Of a stretch of DNA of 64,000 nucleotides, positions 1 to 10,458 are shown in pieces. The DNA is taken from NCBI GenBank assembly GCA_902826095.1, contig CADEDN010000018.1:1-64000 (forward strand), in the 5' to 3' direction. Position numbers and translations under genes: made by a program. The notes beneath the pieces are model-generated. The model did not search any database. It was not told the origin of the DNA and saw nothing but the letters and a program-made list of their open reading frames with translations. This DNA comes from an uncultured Alphaproteobacteria bacterium. GTDB lineage: Bacteria; Pseudomonadota; Alphaproteobacteria; Caulobacterales; Parvularculaceae. Each line of letters starts with the position of its first letter. The stretch's first letter is position 1.

Positions 1-340
1 AGGGGGAGGCGAAGGGGCGGCGGTTGAGAGATCAGGCTGAAACAGCCCCAATCCCTCCCCTGCCCCTCCCTTTTCAAGGGAGGGGAAGAAAGAGGCCCGC
101 GCGGATTCCCTCCCCTTGGAAAGGGGACGCAGCGCGAAGCGCCGGAAGGGATTGGTTTTGATACGGACGAATGGCGCAACGCGTCCGGGATCTCGTGCGG
201 CAGGAGCGCCGTTGAACTCCCGGAATGACAGGGTGGGGGCGGGCGGAGAGATCGGGCGGAATGCCCGGCGCCGGGAAATCAATCACGCGGAACGGTCGGC
301 GACTGTGACGATCGAAACACGGAACACTGTTCAGGCAATC
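1..340. repeat. Intergenic region downstream of uvrB with short inverted repeats
   Basis: No convincing gene here. Positions 63-85 form a perfect 10-bp hairpin (CCCCTCCCTT, 3-nt loop, AAGGGAGGGG). A related C-rich/G-rich pair lies at about 110-126. Around 212-232 there is a CCGGAATGAC end resembling the ATCCGGGATGAC ends of the inverted repeats near 54 and 55.4 kb. This is typical of dispersed palindromic intergenic repeats. The open frames here have no recognisable protein family. Confidence 0.5.
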
Positions 341-2707
341 CTATGTCTTTCGGCTCCGCCCCTTAAAGGGCTTGGCGGAATCCCTCGGCTTGCTCAGCAA
401 CGTGCTCACCGTCCCCTCGCTCTTGGTGATCCTTCCTTTCGAGCCTTCGGCGATCCGCTCCTCGACCGCTTCCTGTCTTGCGAAGGGATCATCCGCGACC
501 GCGAGTTCGGTTTCCTGCAAGCGCCGGATCTCGTCGCGGAGGCGCGCGGCTTCCTCGAATTCGAGATTGGCGGCGGCCTCGCGCATGTCCTTCTCCAATC
601 CGGTGATGACGGCGCGCAGATTGTGGCCGGCGAATTCGGCGGCGTCCTCGGCGAAGCCTGACGCGTATTGGCCGGCGCGGCCGGGGAGGCGGTGGCCGAC
701 AAAGGTCTGGCCCATGGCGGCGCGCCTTCCTTCGTCCTCGTCGCGCGCGAGGTCGGAGATCATCGCCTTGGTCGACTGCGGGGTGATGCCGTGCGCCCTG
801 TTATGCGCTTCCTGCTTCTCGCGGCGGCGGTCGGTTTCCGCCATCGCGCGCTCCATCGAGCCGGTGATGCGGTCCGCATAGAGAATGACCTTGCCGTCGA
901 CGTTCCGCGCGGCGCGGCCGATCGTCTGGATGAGCGAGGTTTCCGAGCGCAGGAACCCTTCCTTGTCGGCGTCCAGAATGGCGACAAGCTGGCATTCGGG
1001 GATGTCGAGTCCCTCGCGCAGAAGGTTGATGCCGACCAGCACGTCGAACGCGCCGAGGCGGAGATCGCGGATGATCTCGATACGCTCCAATGTCTCGATG
1101 TCGGAGTGCATGTAGCGCACGCGGACGCCCTGTTCGTGCATATATTCGGTCAGATCCTCCGCCATCCTTTTCGTCAGCACCGTGACGAGGCTGCGCCCGC
1201 CGCGTTTGGCGATCGCTTTCACCTCGGCGATGACGTCGTCGACCTGGTTCGCCTTTTCGGCCGTGACGGCGCGCACCTCGACCATCGGATCGACAAGGCC
1301 GGTCGGGCGGATCACCTGCTCGACGAAAACGCCGCCGGTGCGTGTCAGCTCCCAATCGCCGGGCGTCGCCGAGACATGCGTCGTCTGCGGGCGCATCTTC
1401 TCCCATTCCTCGAATTTCAGCGGGCGATTGTCCATGCAGGAGGGGAGGCGGAAGCCGTATTCGGCGAGCGTCTTCTTGCGCGCGAAGTCGCCGCGGAACA
1501 TCGCGCCGATCTGCGGCACGGTGACGTGGCTTTCGTCGCAGAAGAGGAGCGCGTTGTCGGGGAGATATTCAAACAGCGTCGGCGGCGGCTCTCCGGGTTT
1601 TCGGCCGGTCAGATAGCGCGAATAATTCTCGATGCCGGCGCAGCTCCCCGTCGCCGCCATCATTTCAAGGTCGAACGTCACGCGCTGGTCGAGGCGCTGC
1701 GCTTCGAGCAGACGCCCCTCGGCGCGCATGATCGGGAGGATCTCGTTCAGCTCGCGCTTGATGCCGACAATCGCCTGATGGAGCGTCGGGCGCGGCGTCA
1801 CATAATGGCTGTTCGCATAGACAGTGACCGACTGCAGATCGTCGCTTTTGGCGCCGGTCAGCGGGTCGAACTCGACCAGCGATTCAATCTCGTCGCCGAA
1901 CATCGAGACGCGCCAGGCGCGGTCTTCGTAATGCGCCGGGAAAATCTCGATGACGTCGCCTTTCGCGCGGAAGGAGCCGCGCACAAAGCCCGCGTCGGCG
2001 CGCCGGTACTGCAGGGCGACGAGATCGGCGAGCAGCGCGCCCCGCTGGATCGTCTGGCCGATCTCAAGGCTGAACGTCATCGCCGTATAGGTCTCGACCG
2101 AGCCGATGCCGTAGATGCAGGAGACCGAGGCGACGATGATCACGTCGTCGCGCTCCAATATCGCGCGCGTCGCCGCGTGGCGCATCCGGTCGATCTGTTC
2201 GTTGACGGAGGATTCCTTCTCGATATAGGTGTCGGTGCGCGGAACATAGGCTTCCGGCTGATAATAGTCGTAATAGGAGACGAAATATTCAACCGCATTG
2301 TCGGGGAAGAACGCCTTGAATTCCGAATAGAGCTGCGCGGCGAGCGTCTTGTTGGGCGCGAGAATGAGCGCGGGCCGCTGCGTCTCCTCGATCACCTTCG
2401 CCATGGTGAAAGTCTTGCCGGTGCCGGTCGCGCCAAGCAGCACCTGGTCGAATTCGCCCTCGTTGACGCCCGCCGACAATTCCGCGATCGCCGTCGGCTG
2501 GTCTCCCGCGGGCGAGTAGGCGGATTTGACCTTCAATGGCCGCGACAGCCCGCGCGACACAGGCCGCTCCGGCCGATGCGGAACCCAGTCGCCAAGCGGC
2601 TGCGCCAGCCGGTCATGATAGGTCGCGACAGCCTCACTGAAGCCGCCGGGCGTGATCTCGGCTTTGGGAGTCGTCGGTTGAAGAGCGGGGCGTTTGGGGC
2701 GCGGCAT
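341..2707 (-). CDS. uvrB: UvrABC excinuclease subunit B
   Basis: DNA-damage recognition helicase-like subunit of nucleotide excision repair (788 aa). It is loaded by UvrA and recruits UvrC. Visible features: Walker A GATGTGKT at residues 92-99, the beta-hairpin region [12 protein letters not shown] just downstream, DESH-containing helicase motifs, the C-terminal helicase block with [13 protein letters not shown] and QTIGRAARN, and a final UVR motif rich in [12 protein letters not shown]. The first ~58 residues before [12 protein letters not shown] are an extension, as often seen in alphaproteobacterial UvrB. The ATG at 2707 has no Shine-Dalgarno sequence and sits 6 nt from a LexA box, so the mRNA may be leaderless or translation may start further in. 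Confidence 0.97.
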   Translation of the reverse strand: MPRPKRPALQPTTPKAEITPGGFSEAVATYHDRLAQPLGDWVPHRPERPVSRGLSRPLKVKSAYSPAGDQPTAIAELSAGVNEGEFDQVLLGATGTGKTFTMAKVIEETQRPALILAPNKTLAAQLYSEFKAFFPDNAVEYFVSYYDYYQPEAYVPRTDTYIEKESSVNEQIDRMRHAATRAILERDDVIIVASVSCIYGIGSVETYTAMTFSLEIGQTIQRGALLADLVALQYRRADAGFVRGSFRAKGDVIEIFPAHYEDRAWRVSMFGDEIESLVEFDPLTGAKSDDLQSVTVYANSHYVTPRPTLHQAIVGIKRELNEILPIMRAEGRLLEAQRLDQRVTFDLEMMAATGSCAGIENYSRYLTGRKPGEPPPTLFEYLPDNALLFCDESHVTVPQIGAMFRGDFARKKTLAEYGFRLPSCMDNRPLKFEEWEKMRPQTTHVSATPGDWELTRTGGVFVEQVIRPTGLVDPMVEVRAVTAEKANQVDDVIAEVKAIAKRGGRSLVTVLTKRMAEDLTEYMHEQGVRVRYMHSDIETLERIEIIRDLRLGAFDVLVGINLLREGLDIPECQLVAILDADKEGFLRSETSLIQTIGRAARNVDGKVILYADRITGSMERAMAETDRRREKQEAHNRAHGITPQSTKAMISDLARDEDEGRRAAMGQTFVGHRLPGRAGQYASGFAEDAAEFAGHNLRAVITGLEKDMREAAANLEFEEAARLRDEIRRLQETELAVADDPFARQEAVEERIAEGSKGRITKSEGTVSTLLSKPRDSAKPFKGRSRKT

Positions 2708-2712
2708 CGCTG

Positions 2713-2727
2713 GAACATAGGGCGAAC
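2713..2727 (-). promoter_or_regulatory. LexA SOS box of uvrB
   Basis: On the minus strand this reads GTTC-GCCCTAT-GTTC, an exact match to the alphaproteobacterial LexA operator GTTC-N7-GTTC. It ends 5 nt before the annotated uvrB ATG. uvrB is a standard SOS gene, so damage induction is expected. The box lies so close to the start codon that a promoter covering it would give a leaderless or near-leaderless transcript. Confidence 0.75.
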
Positions 2728-2880
2728 GGGGGCGGTGAGGGAAGGGGGGCGGCGCCCATGAGCCGCAGGCCCGTTACGGCGCGCGGCGCGCCGCACTGAC
2801 AATCGGTCGGCGAGATAGAAGCGCTTTAGTCATTATCAGAATTGTGCCATGCTTTCGATCTTGATTTCGGAGGGGCGCGG

Positions 2881-5800
2881 ATGTGGACCGTAACGCTCGG
2901 GACCCTTGGGGGCGTCAGTCAGACCCTCGCGAACCAGGTCATCGCTTTCACCCAGGCGGCAGCGAGTTTCTGGGCGCGCTATGTCGACACCAGCGGCGCC
3001 TCGATCGATATTGAAATCAGCTTCGCGGCGCTTGAGCCCGGCGCGCTGGCGCAGGGCGGCGCGGATCTGTTCTTCGATCATTCCGCCGGCGGATTTGACT
3101 ACTATGCGCCAAACACGATCATCGAGCTCAATACCGGCGTCGACACGAATGGTTCCGATCCGGACATTTACATCGAACTGAACGCGTCAGCGCTCCTTTC
3201 CGGCGAGTTCGGCTTTGCTTCGCTGGTCGACGGCGTTTCGACGGGCGTCGCCGGAAAGTATGATCTGTGGACGGTTATTCTGCACGAAATCGGCCACGGC
3301 ATGGGCATGCTGAGCCTGATCGGAGTCGATCCCGTCGCGCGCTCGACTTTCGACGAGTTCGTGTATGGCAGTCTATATTTCGACGGGCCGAATCCGAATT
3401 TTGGCCCGTTTTTGCTGGATTTTGCGAGCGTCGCGCACCTCGATCAGTCGGCTGGGTCCCTGATGTCGCCGGCGCTTGATCCGGGGATCGCGCTCTATCT
3501 TTCAGAGGCTGAGCTTTCCATCTTCGGCGATCTCGGCGTGTCGCTCATCGAGGCCACGTCGGGCGACGATCTTCTCTATAGCTTCGGAACCCGCTCGACC
3601 GACAATTACGGCTCGCAACTGCGCGGACTTGCCGGAAACGACACGATCAACGGGCTGCCGACGCGAGACACGCTCGACGGCGACGAAGGCGACGACAGCC
3701 TTTATGGCGCCGCCGATACCGACATTCTCAACGGCGGAGAAGGCGCAGACACGCTTTCCGGAGGGCAGGGCGACGACTTCCTCCTTGGCGGCGCCGATGA
3801 CGACTCAATGCAAGGCGGCGCCGGAAACGACACCCTGCTGGCGGGCGAGGGCGCGGATACGATCGAAGGCGGAACCGGCATTGACAGCGTAAGCTACAAC
3901 GGATCTGCGAGCGCCGTCTTCCTCGTCATTGGAGGCGTTTCGTCCGGCGGACTTGCCGAAGGCGATGTCATAGACCGGGTCGAACTCATCTCCGGATCGC
4001 ACTACGACGACAGCATTTTCGGAAACGGCGCCGACAACGCGATTGACGGTTTGACTGGATTTGATCTTCTGTCGGGCGGCGGCGGAAATGACACGCTGAC
4101 GGGCGGCGTCGGGGACACTCTGACCGGCGGCGCCGGCGCTGACACATTTTTCGGATTCAACGCGTTTGTTTCTTATCGACACTCGCCGACGGGGGTCATG
4201 ATCGATCTGCTGGGCGGACTCGGCCGCGGCGGCGACGCTGAAGGCGATGTCTTTCAGGGAACGCCGCAAACGATTGAAGGTTCAGGTTTCGGCGACACGA
4301 TCGTCGGCGCTGACTCAACTGATTTCATCAAGGGCCTGAATGGCGACGACAGCCTTGTCGGCGGCGTCGGCGCCGATTTTCTGTTTGGCGGCGGCGGTCG
4401 CGACACTCTGGACGGGGGCGCCGATTTCGATGTCGCAAGCTACGCCGGCGAAACGAGCGCCGTGCTCGTCGACCTCGGCGCCGGGTCCTCGGCCGGATCC
4501 GACGTCCTGCGAAATATCGAAAAAGTCGTGCTTTCGAGCCGCAACGACACGCTGTTCGGCAACGCCGCCGGAAATATCGTGGACGGCGACGCAGGCGATG
4601 ACGTGATCGCGACCAAAGGCGGCGACGACACGATCATCGGGAACGCCGGAGCGGACGTGATCAATGGTGGCGCGGGCGCTGACGCCGTATCATATGCGCA
4701 GACGCTTGACGCCGTGATCATCAACCTTGGAACGGGCTTTGCCGGCGGAGCGGCCGTCGGCGACGTTCATGTGAGCATTGAAAATCTGTTCGGCAGCGAA
4801 GCCGACGACAGTTTGACCGGCGACGACGCCAACAATCGTCTCGACGGCGCCGCCGGGTCCGATCGACTCGAGGGCGGCGTCGGCGACGATACGCTGAAAG
4901 GCTCATATGGGGACGACTACATTGACGGCGGCAGCGGCGTTGACGTCGCGGATTACACGGGCGAGACCTTCGGCGTCGTCGTGCGGCTGTTCGATGGGAC
5001 TGCGGCCGGCGGCGCGCTTGGCGATACGATCGTCGGCGTCGAGAACGTCATCGGAAGTCATAATTCGGACACGCTGACCGGCGACTCCGCCGCAAACATG
5101 CTGCTCGGCGGCGGCGGCGGCGACCGCTTCGCCGGCCTCGGCGGGGCTGACACTCTTGTCGGCTCGACGCTCTACTACGATCTTGCCGACTATTCAGCTG
5201 AGATTGCGGGCGTCGTGATAAATCTGAATACCGGAGTCGCCGGCAGCGCGGCGGCGGGCGACGTATTGATCAGCATCGAGGACCTTGTTGGAACCAGCGC
5301 AAACGACACGCTTCGGGGCAACGGCGCCGCGAACTATCTCGCCGGCGGCGGCGGCCACGATCTAATCGTCGGCGCCGGCGCGCAGGCGCTTTTCTTCGGA
5401 CCGCGAGGAGACGTCCTCGACGGCGGCGCAGGCGACGATACGCTGTTGGCGAACGGCGTCGGCGACGCGACCTTGTCGGGGGGCGCCGGCGATGATCTCC
5501 TGTCGGCGACGAGCGACGGCCATGTGACGTTTGTCGGCGGCGCCGGCGCTGACACGATGCGAGGCGGGGCGCCGGGAACCGCGACCGTCTCCTATGTCGG
5601 CGAGGCCGCGATCGTCATTGATCTCGTCGCGGGCGTCGTTTCGGGAGCGGCGGCGAATGACGTCTTCACCAACATCTCGAATTTCATCGGTTCATCGTTT
5701 GCGGATTCTCTCGTCGGCGGCGCTGCGGCGAGCAATCTTAATGGTGCTGACGGAAACGACACGATCGTCGGCGGCTCCGGAGGCGGCGCGCTGCGCGGCG

Positions 5801-6729
5801 GCGGCGGCAATGACCGCATTGTCGTCAACTCCGTCGGCTCGGGCGTCAGCGCCGGCGGGGGCAATGACATCATTATCGTCAACAGCGCCGGCTCGACGGT
5901 CGTCGGCGGCGGCGGCGACGACACTCTGCTGGCGTCCAACGGCGCGGATTATTTCAAGGGCGGCGCGGGATATTACGACACGATTTCATATGCGAACGCC
6001 GCCGCCGCGGTGATCTTATACCTCGGCGGAGTCGCGCCGAACGCCGGCGCCGCCGCCGGCGACACGCTGAACGGCGTCGAAGTGGCTATCGGCACGGCCT
6101 TCGACGATTTTTTGTTTGGCTGGCATCTTGAATCCGGACTATACGGGGGCGCGGGCGATGACGTGCTGCAAGGGCAGTTTGGGGACGACACGCTCGACGG
6201 GGGCGATGATGACGATTTTCTTTTTGGCGGCGAATTCGGGTTTGATTCGTTAGTCGGGGGCGCGGGCCGCGACACGCTGGCGAGCTACAGCGGCGAGGAT
6301 ACCCTTCGCGGCGGAACTGGCAATGACCAGCTGACCGCAGGTCAAGGGAATGACAGCCTGTTCGGAGACGCGGGCCATGATATGGCATGGGGCGGCGAGG
6401 GCGACGATTTCCTTGACGGCGCGGCGGGCGACGACTCGCTGAATGGCTCCTACGGCGCCGATACGCTTGTCGGCGGATCAGGCGCCGACACATTTGTCTT
6501 TCAACAACAGGACGGCGCCGACACTATTCGCGATTTCGCCGCAGGCGTTGGGATCGGCGATGTGATCCGTCTCGGCTTCGGCGCACTGTTCGACAGTTTC
6601 GCCGAAGTGCTCGCCGCGGCGACCGACAACGGCGTCGACACGACGATCAATTTCGGCGGCGGCGACGTCATCATTCTGAGAGGCGTGCTGAAGACGCAGC
6701 TCGCGGCGGATGATTTTACGTTCGGCTAG
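2881..6729 (+). CDS. RTX-1: HExxH metallopeptidase-like domain with long RTX repeat region
   Basis: Predicted T1SS-exported calcium-binding protein of 1282 aa. Residues 1-225 are a metallopeptidase-like domain with HEIGHGMGML (H135, E136, H139). The metzincin third His is absent at the usual spacing (Ser instead). A downstream AHLD (H186) followed by SLMSP (M195, Met-turn-like) and IFGDLG suggests an alternative third ligand, as in HEIGH-type matrixin relatives. After ~240, GGxGxDxL nonapeptides alternate with roughly 50-residue VSYxGxxxAVxVDLxxG spacers. The C-terminus is DTIRDFAAG to ADDFTFG. Start: ATG 2881 follows GGAGGGG and aligns with the N-terminus of RTX-14; the in-frame ATG at 2842 is less likely. 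It converges on the next gene with only 16 nt between stops. Confidence 0.85.
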   Translation: MWTVTLGTLGGVSQTLANQVIAFTQAAASFWARYVDTSGASIDIEISFAALEPGALAQGGADLFFDHSAGGFDYYAPNTIIELNTGVDTNGSDPDIYIELNASALLSGEFGFASLVDGVSTGVAGKYDLWTVILHEIGHGMGMLSLIGVDPVARSTFDEFVYGSLYFDGPNPNFGPFLLDFASVAHLDQSAGSLMSPALDPGIALYLSEAELSIFGDLGVSLIEATSGDDLLYSFGTRSTDNYGSQLRGLAGNDTINGLPTRDTLDGDEGDDSLYGAADTDILNGGEGADTLSGGQGDDFLLGGADDDSMQGGAGNDTLLAGEGADTIEGGTGIDSVSYNGSASAVFLVIGGVSSGGLAEGDVIDRVELISGSHYDDSIFGNGADNAIDGLTGFDLLSGGGGNDTLTGGVGDTLTGGAGADTFFGFNAFVSYRHSPTGVMIDLLGGLGRGGDAEGDVFQGTPQTIEGSGFGDTIVGADSTDFIKGLNGDDSLVGGVGADFLFGGGGRDTLDGGADFDVASYAGETSAVLVDLGAGSSAGSDVLRNIEKVVLSSRNDTLFGNAAGNIVDGDAGDDVIATKGGDDTIIGNAGADVINGGAGADAVSYAQTLDAVIINLGTGFAGGAAVGDVHVSIENLFGSEADDSLTGDDANNRLDGAAGSDRLEGGVGDDTLKGSYGDDYIDGGSGVDVADYTGETFGVVVRLFDGTAAGGALGDTIVGVENVIGSHNSDTLTGDSAANMLLGGGGGDRFAGLGGADTLVGSTLYYDLADYSAEIAGVVINLNTGVAGSAAAGDVLISIEDLVGTSANDTLRGNGAANYLAGGGGHDLIVGAGAQALFFGPRGDVLDGGAGDDTLLANGVGDATLSGGAGDDLLSATSDGHVTFVGGAGADTMRGGAPGTATVSYVGEAAIVIDLVAGVVSGAAANDVFTNISNFIGSSFADSLVGGAAASNLNGADGNDTIVGGSGGGALRGGGGNDRIVVNSVGSGVSAGGGNDIIIVNSAGSTVVGGGGDDTLLASNGADYFKGGAGYYDTISYANAAAAVILYLGGVAPNAGAAAGDTLNGVEVAIGTAFDDFLFGWHLESGLYGGAGDDVLQGQFGDDTLDGGDDDDFLFGGEFGFDSLVGGAGRDTLASYSGEDTLRGGTGNDQLTAGQGNDSLFGDAGHDMAWGGEGDDFLDGAAGDDSLNGSYGADTLVGGSGADTFVFQQQDGADTIRDFAAGVGIGDVIRLGFGALFDSFAEVLAAATDNGVDTTINFGGGDVIILRGVLKTQLAADDFTFG

Positions 6730-6745
6730 GCGCGCTTGCGAATTC

Positions 6746-7747
6746 TCAGTCGGCCGGCTTGCAGGCGAGCAGGTCGACTTTCGCTTGCGCGTATTTTTTC
6801 ATGGGTTCTTCGATTGTCGCCGCAAGGGCGGCCTTCGGCCCGTCAAACGCAAACGCGAAGTCCGCCGCCGTCTGTTCGGCCTGCTCCTCCGCCTGCGCGG
6901 CGTCACCCGCGGCCTTTTTCAGCGCCTCGACGGTCGATTCATAGCCAGGAGCGGAAAATTTGGTTGAGTTGAGCAGTTTGCCGATGATCGCAAGGTATGC
7001 GGTGGAGACGAGAACGAAGCGCTCCTCATAGATTTCCTGCTCGGACTGGCCGGCGCTCAGTAAGCTGAAGAACGCCCTCGACCCCCGATCCCGCACGCGC
7101 TGCTGGATGAGGCGCAGATCCGAGATCTCCGCAGCTTGTTTCGCTGAATAACGAATGTCGGGGTCGAAAGTGATGTCGGTTTCGCTCGTCCGTTCCGCAA
7201 GCTTGTTGAATAGAAGCTTGAGGGAGGGAGATGCTTCGGCGAATTGCGCGCCAAGGCTATCAAGATCAGCGCCAGCAGGACCCGCCGCGTTGAATTTGTT
7301 CTTGAAAAAGCCGTTAAAAGGCGGCGGCCCGGCGAAGACGCTGGCCTTTTCATAAAGGCAGGTCATGCTCGCCGCCGCTGAGCGATAAGCGTCGCGGCGC
7401 TCGCCGGGCGTCAGGAAGGAGCGCAGACTTCCGATCGACGCTGCGGCGAAGGCCGCGTCCTTCAGATTGCCGCCATCGTAGACAGTGTTAAATCCGCCAT
7501 AGGCGGCGGCCGCAAGTACGGCAAGTCCGAATCCGAGTTCCGCCGCGTTCCACTCAGTCACGCGGCCGTGCAGCGTCGTCGCATCGGCGCCGACAGAATC
7601 GACGAGGATATTGAAGTCCTCATCCGCGTTCGCTCCGGCGCCGTTCAGCGTCGCAAGATTTTTGCTGTGAAGGCCGTTATACGTGTCGATGGTCGAACAG
7701 CCGCACAGCATTGCGGACGCCATCAGTATTGAAGCCGTCTTTTTCAT
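6746..7747 (-). CDS. Uncharacterised lipoprotein
   Basis: Hypothetical 333-aa protein with a lipoprotein signal peptide: MKKTASILMASAMLCGCS, lipobox LCGC with C17 as the lipidated residue. No Asp follows the Cys, so outer-membrane sorting is likely. The mature part is largely helical, with a hydrophobic Ala/Gly-rich stretch (LGFGLAVLAAAAYGG) near residue 75, then charged helices to a C-terminal Ala/Glu-rich coil (AEEQAEQTAADFAFAF). No family recognised. Start: ATG 7747 follows GGGGA; an ATG 18 nt upstream would spoil the signal peptide. It is transcribed against RTX-1 and divergently from the EF-G-like gene, so it is probably not part of the RTX system. Confidence 0.7.
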   Translation of the reverse strand: MKKTASILMASAMLCGCSTIDTYNGLHSKNLATLNGAGANADEDFNILVDSVGADATTLHGRVTEWNAAELGFGLAVLAAAAYGGFNTVYDGGNLKDAAFAAASIGSLRSFLTPGERRDAYRSAAASMTCLYEKASVFAGPPPFNGFFKNKFNAAGPAGADLDSLGAQFAEASPSLKLLFNKLAERTSETDITFDPDIRYSAKQAAEISDLRLIQQRVRDRGSRAFFSLLSAGQSEQEIYEERFVLVSTAYLAIIGKLLNSTKFSAPGYESTVEALKKAAGDAAQAEEQAEQTAADFAFAFDGPKAALAATIEEPMKKYAQAKVDLLACKPAD

Positions 7748-7968
7748 GTGTTCGTCCCCGCGCATTGTCGGTCATCACTCTAAAGACGACCGCGCGTCAC
7801 TTTAGATTATCCGCCTGCTTTCGGGGAGTGACCGAGGTAACAGCGCGGCGGACAACTCACGTGCGCCGGCTGATGCTGCGCTGCGGCGCCGGGGACCTCC
7901 CCAACCCGCGCGGCTGTCGACGGCGCGCCGTTTTCCTGCTTTGATCGTCCTGTTCAGTCTCCCGCGGC

Positions 7969-7993
7969 GCATCGCCGACGGCGTCGGCGATGC
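7969..7993. promoter_or_regulatory. Perfect hairpin upstream of the EF-G-like gene
   Basis: GCATCGCCGAC, a 3-nt loop, then GTCGGCGATGC: an 11-bp perfect stem 51 nt before the EF-G-like start codon and in the divergent intergenic region. No T-tract follows, so it is not a classic terminator. It could be a leader structure or an operator. Confidence 0.4.
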
Positions 7994-8044
7994 TCTCCCG
8001 CGCGAGCGTTTGAAACGAGCCTTTGAGCACTGGGAGATGAAGCC

Positions 8045-10042
8045 ATGAAGGAGAACATGCGCGCCGCGCGATCGGCTGTGCTTGTCGGCCCGCAGGGCGC
8101 CGGCAAGACGGCGCTCGCCGCCGCGATCATCGCACGATCGGGCGGCGCGCCGGCGGCGCTCGATGCGGCGCCCGAGACGAAGGAATTCGGCATGACGACC
8201 GAGCCGAATTTCGCCAGAACCGACTATCTCGGCGAAAAATGGATGCTGACCGACTGCCCCGGTTCGATCGAACTCCTTCAGGCGAGCATCGACATGATGG
8301 AGGCCGCCGATATCGTCGTCATCGTCGCCGATCCCCACGCCGAGCGCGCCGGGACGCTCTCCCATTATTTGAAATTCCTGGACGATCGCGCGATCCCGCA
8401 TGTGATTTTCGTCAACCGCCTCGACGAAACGCAAACGCGCATCCGCGATCTCCTTTCCGCCATGCAGGCGCATTCGGCCCGCCCGCTGGTTTTGCGTCAA
8501 GCGCCGATCCGCGAAGGCGGCAAGATCGTCGGCGCGGTCGACCTCGTCAGCGAGCGCGCCTGGAAATATCGCGAAGGCGCGCCGTCGGAGCTGATCGCGC
8601 TGCCGGATGGAGCGAAGGAGCGCGAACGCGAAGCGCGCGAGGCGCTGCTCGACACGCTCGCCGATTTCGACGACGGGCTAATGGAGCAGATTCTCGAAGA
8701 CAAGACGCCGCCGAGCGATGAGCTCTACCGTCTGATGGCGAAGGAGCTCGAAGAAGATTTGATCGTGCCGGTCGTGCTCGGTTCGGCGACGCACGGCTAT
8801 GGCGTGACACGGCTCTTGAAGCTCCTCCGCCACGAGGCGCCCAATGTCGACCGCGCCGCCGCGCGCCAGCGGCTCAACGGCGGCGGCAATGTCGCAAGCG
8901 TCATCCGCACGATCTACGCGCCGCATGCGGGAAAGATCTCCATCGCGCGCGTGTGGAAAGGCGCGATCAAGGAAGGCTCGGCGATCAATGGCGGGCGCGT
9001 CTCCGGCCTGCTTGCGCTGAACGGCGAGACGCGCGGCAAGACCGAGATCGCCGCCGCCGGCGACATCGTCGGCATCCCGCGCATCGACGATCTGCATTTC
9101 GGCGATCTCATTGTCGACGGCGCGATCAAACGGCGCGAACCGGCCGCCGCGCAGCCGGCGCTTTATGCGCTGGCGGTTCGCGCGAAGAACGACAAGGACG
9201 ACGTGAAGCTCTCAACGGCGCTTGCAAAGATCATCGAGGAAGACCGGTCGCTGTCGACCGAACGCCATGGCGACACCGGGGAGACGGTGCTGAAGGGCCA
9301 GGGCGACGTGCATATGCGCCTTGCGGCGGCAAAGCTCCGCAGCCGGTATAATGTCGAGATCGCGACGGCGCCGCCCAAAGCCTCCTATCGCGAGACGATC
9401 AAGGCGCCGGCCGACCATCACGCGCGCCACAAGAAGCAATCCGGCGGGCACGGACAATTCGCCGACATCAAGGTGAGGATCAAGCCGCTGGCGCGCGGCG
9501 AGGGCTTCAAGTTCGACGAGGCGATCCACGGCGGCTCGGTGCCGCGCCAATTCATTCCGGCGGTCGAGGCGGGCGTCGTCGAAGGGCTGGCGGCGGGACC
9601 GCTTGGATTTCCGGTCGTCGATCTCGCGGTGACGCTCCATGACGGTCAGTACCATTCGGTCGACAGCAACGAGATGTCGTTCAAGATGGCGGGGCGCCAG
9701 GCGATGCGCGAGGCGCTGCCTGGATGCCAGCCGGCGCTGCTTGAGCCGATCCATCGCGTCGTCGTCCACACGCCGACCGCGCACACATCGAAGGCGCACG
9801 CGATCTTGTCGTCGCGGCGCGGGCAGATCCTCGGTTTTGACGCGCGCGAGGGCTGGAGCGGCTGGGACAGCGTGACGGCGATGCTCCCGGAGGCCGGCGT
9901 CCAGGATCTGATCATCGAACTGCGCTCGATCACGCAAGGGTTGGCGACTTTCGAGTCGCGATTTGATCATTATGCGGAGCTTCACGGGCGGGACGCGGAG
10001 AAGATCGTCGCCGAGAGGAGGAAGGAAGGGGGCGGCGGGTAG
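8045..10042 (+). CDS. Elongation factor G-like translational GTPase (paralogue, not canonical FusA)
   Basis: 665-aa protein with the EF-G domain order: GTPase domain, beta-barrel domain II, then domains III-V (GGHGQFADIKVRI and the RRGQILGFDAREGW block are diagnostic). The G motifs diverge from FusA: P-loop GPQGAGKT (15-22) instead of the usual AHxDAGKT, DCPG (70-73) instead of DTPG, and NRLD (124-127) instead of NKxD. It is shorter than FusA (about 690-700 aa). Such paralogues are common in alphaproteobacteria and their role is not settled; ribosome recycling or stress translation are possibilities, which is inference. ATG 8045 follows GGGAG. It sits alone between divergent and RTX genes, without str-operon neighbours. 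Confidence 0.85.
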   Translation: MKENMRAARSAVLVGPQGAGKTALAAAIIARSGGAPAALDAAPETKEFGMTTEPNFARTDYLGEKWMLTDCPGSIELLQASIDMMEAADIVVIVADPHAERAGTLSHYLKFLDDRAIPHVIFVNRLDETQTRIRDLLSAMQAHSARPLVLRQAPIREGGKIVGAVDLVSERAWKYREGAPSELIALPDGAKEREREAREALLDTLADFDDGLMEQILEDKTPPSDELYRLMAKELEEDLIVPVVLGSATHGYGVTRLLKLLRHEAPNVDRAAARQRLNGGGNVASVIRTIYAPHAGKISIARVWKGAIKEGSAINGGRVSGLLALNGETRGKTEIAAAGDIVGIPRIDDLHFGDLIVDGAIKRREPAAAQPALYALAVRAKNDKDDVKLSTALAKIIEEDRSLSTERHGDTGETVLKGQGDVHMRLAAAKLRSRYNVEIATAPPKASYRETIKAPADHHARHKKQSGGHGQFADIKVRIKPLARGEGFKFDEAIHGGSVPRQFIPAVEAGVVEGLAAGPLGFPVVDLAVTLHDGQYHSVDSNEMSFKMAGRQAMREALPGCQPALLEPIHRVVVHTPTAHTSKAHAILSSRRGQILGFDAREGWSGWDSVTAMLPEAGVQDLIIELRSITQGLATFESRFDHYAELHGRDAEKIVAERRKEGGGG

Positions 10043-10458
10043 GAATAGATCGTTGTGCGCAACCACGCCGCCTCAATTTGCGGTTGAATGCCGAGGCTTC
10101 ACGCTGGACTGCGCAGGTCGTTCAGGCGTTCTCTTCACGAGTGTGACGGTCGGCACTTTTCTGGCGGTTGCAACTCTGATAAGAAGTCATGCTGTCCCGC
10201 AATAATTTGGCGGTCGTACTTCTGACGTGCTGGCGGGCGTTAAGCCGCCCCTTCTCGATACAAATGGGCTTCGATGTATTTTTGCGTTGTAGCGGCGAAT
10301 TGCCGAAGAGCGCCTGTTGAATTTGGGTGTGTGTGGATGACTTCGATAAGATCGCGGCGCGATCTTTCGTGGACGGATTTTCGAGATAACAGCTGGATGA
10401 AAGTTTGAATTGATGCGGTGAAACCGCGCCTTGCGCGCAAGAAAACTGGGAGGCGACA
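10043..10458. other. Intergenic region upstream of RTX-2
   Basis: About 416 nt, visibly more AT-rich than its surroundings. No gene recognised: open frames on the minus strand here lack a ribosome-binding site and any family resemblance. It presumably carries the RTX-2 promoter, but no clear -35/-10 pair was identified. Confidence 0.4.

Noticed and set aside
668-2761. Long plus-strand open frame (697 codons) opposite uvrB
   Set aside because: Antisense shadow of uvrB, produced by high GC; no ribosome-binding site and an Arg/Asp/Ala-rich composition without family resemblance.
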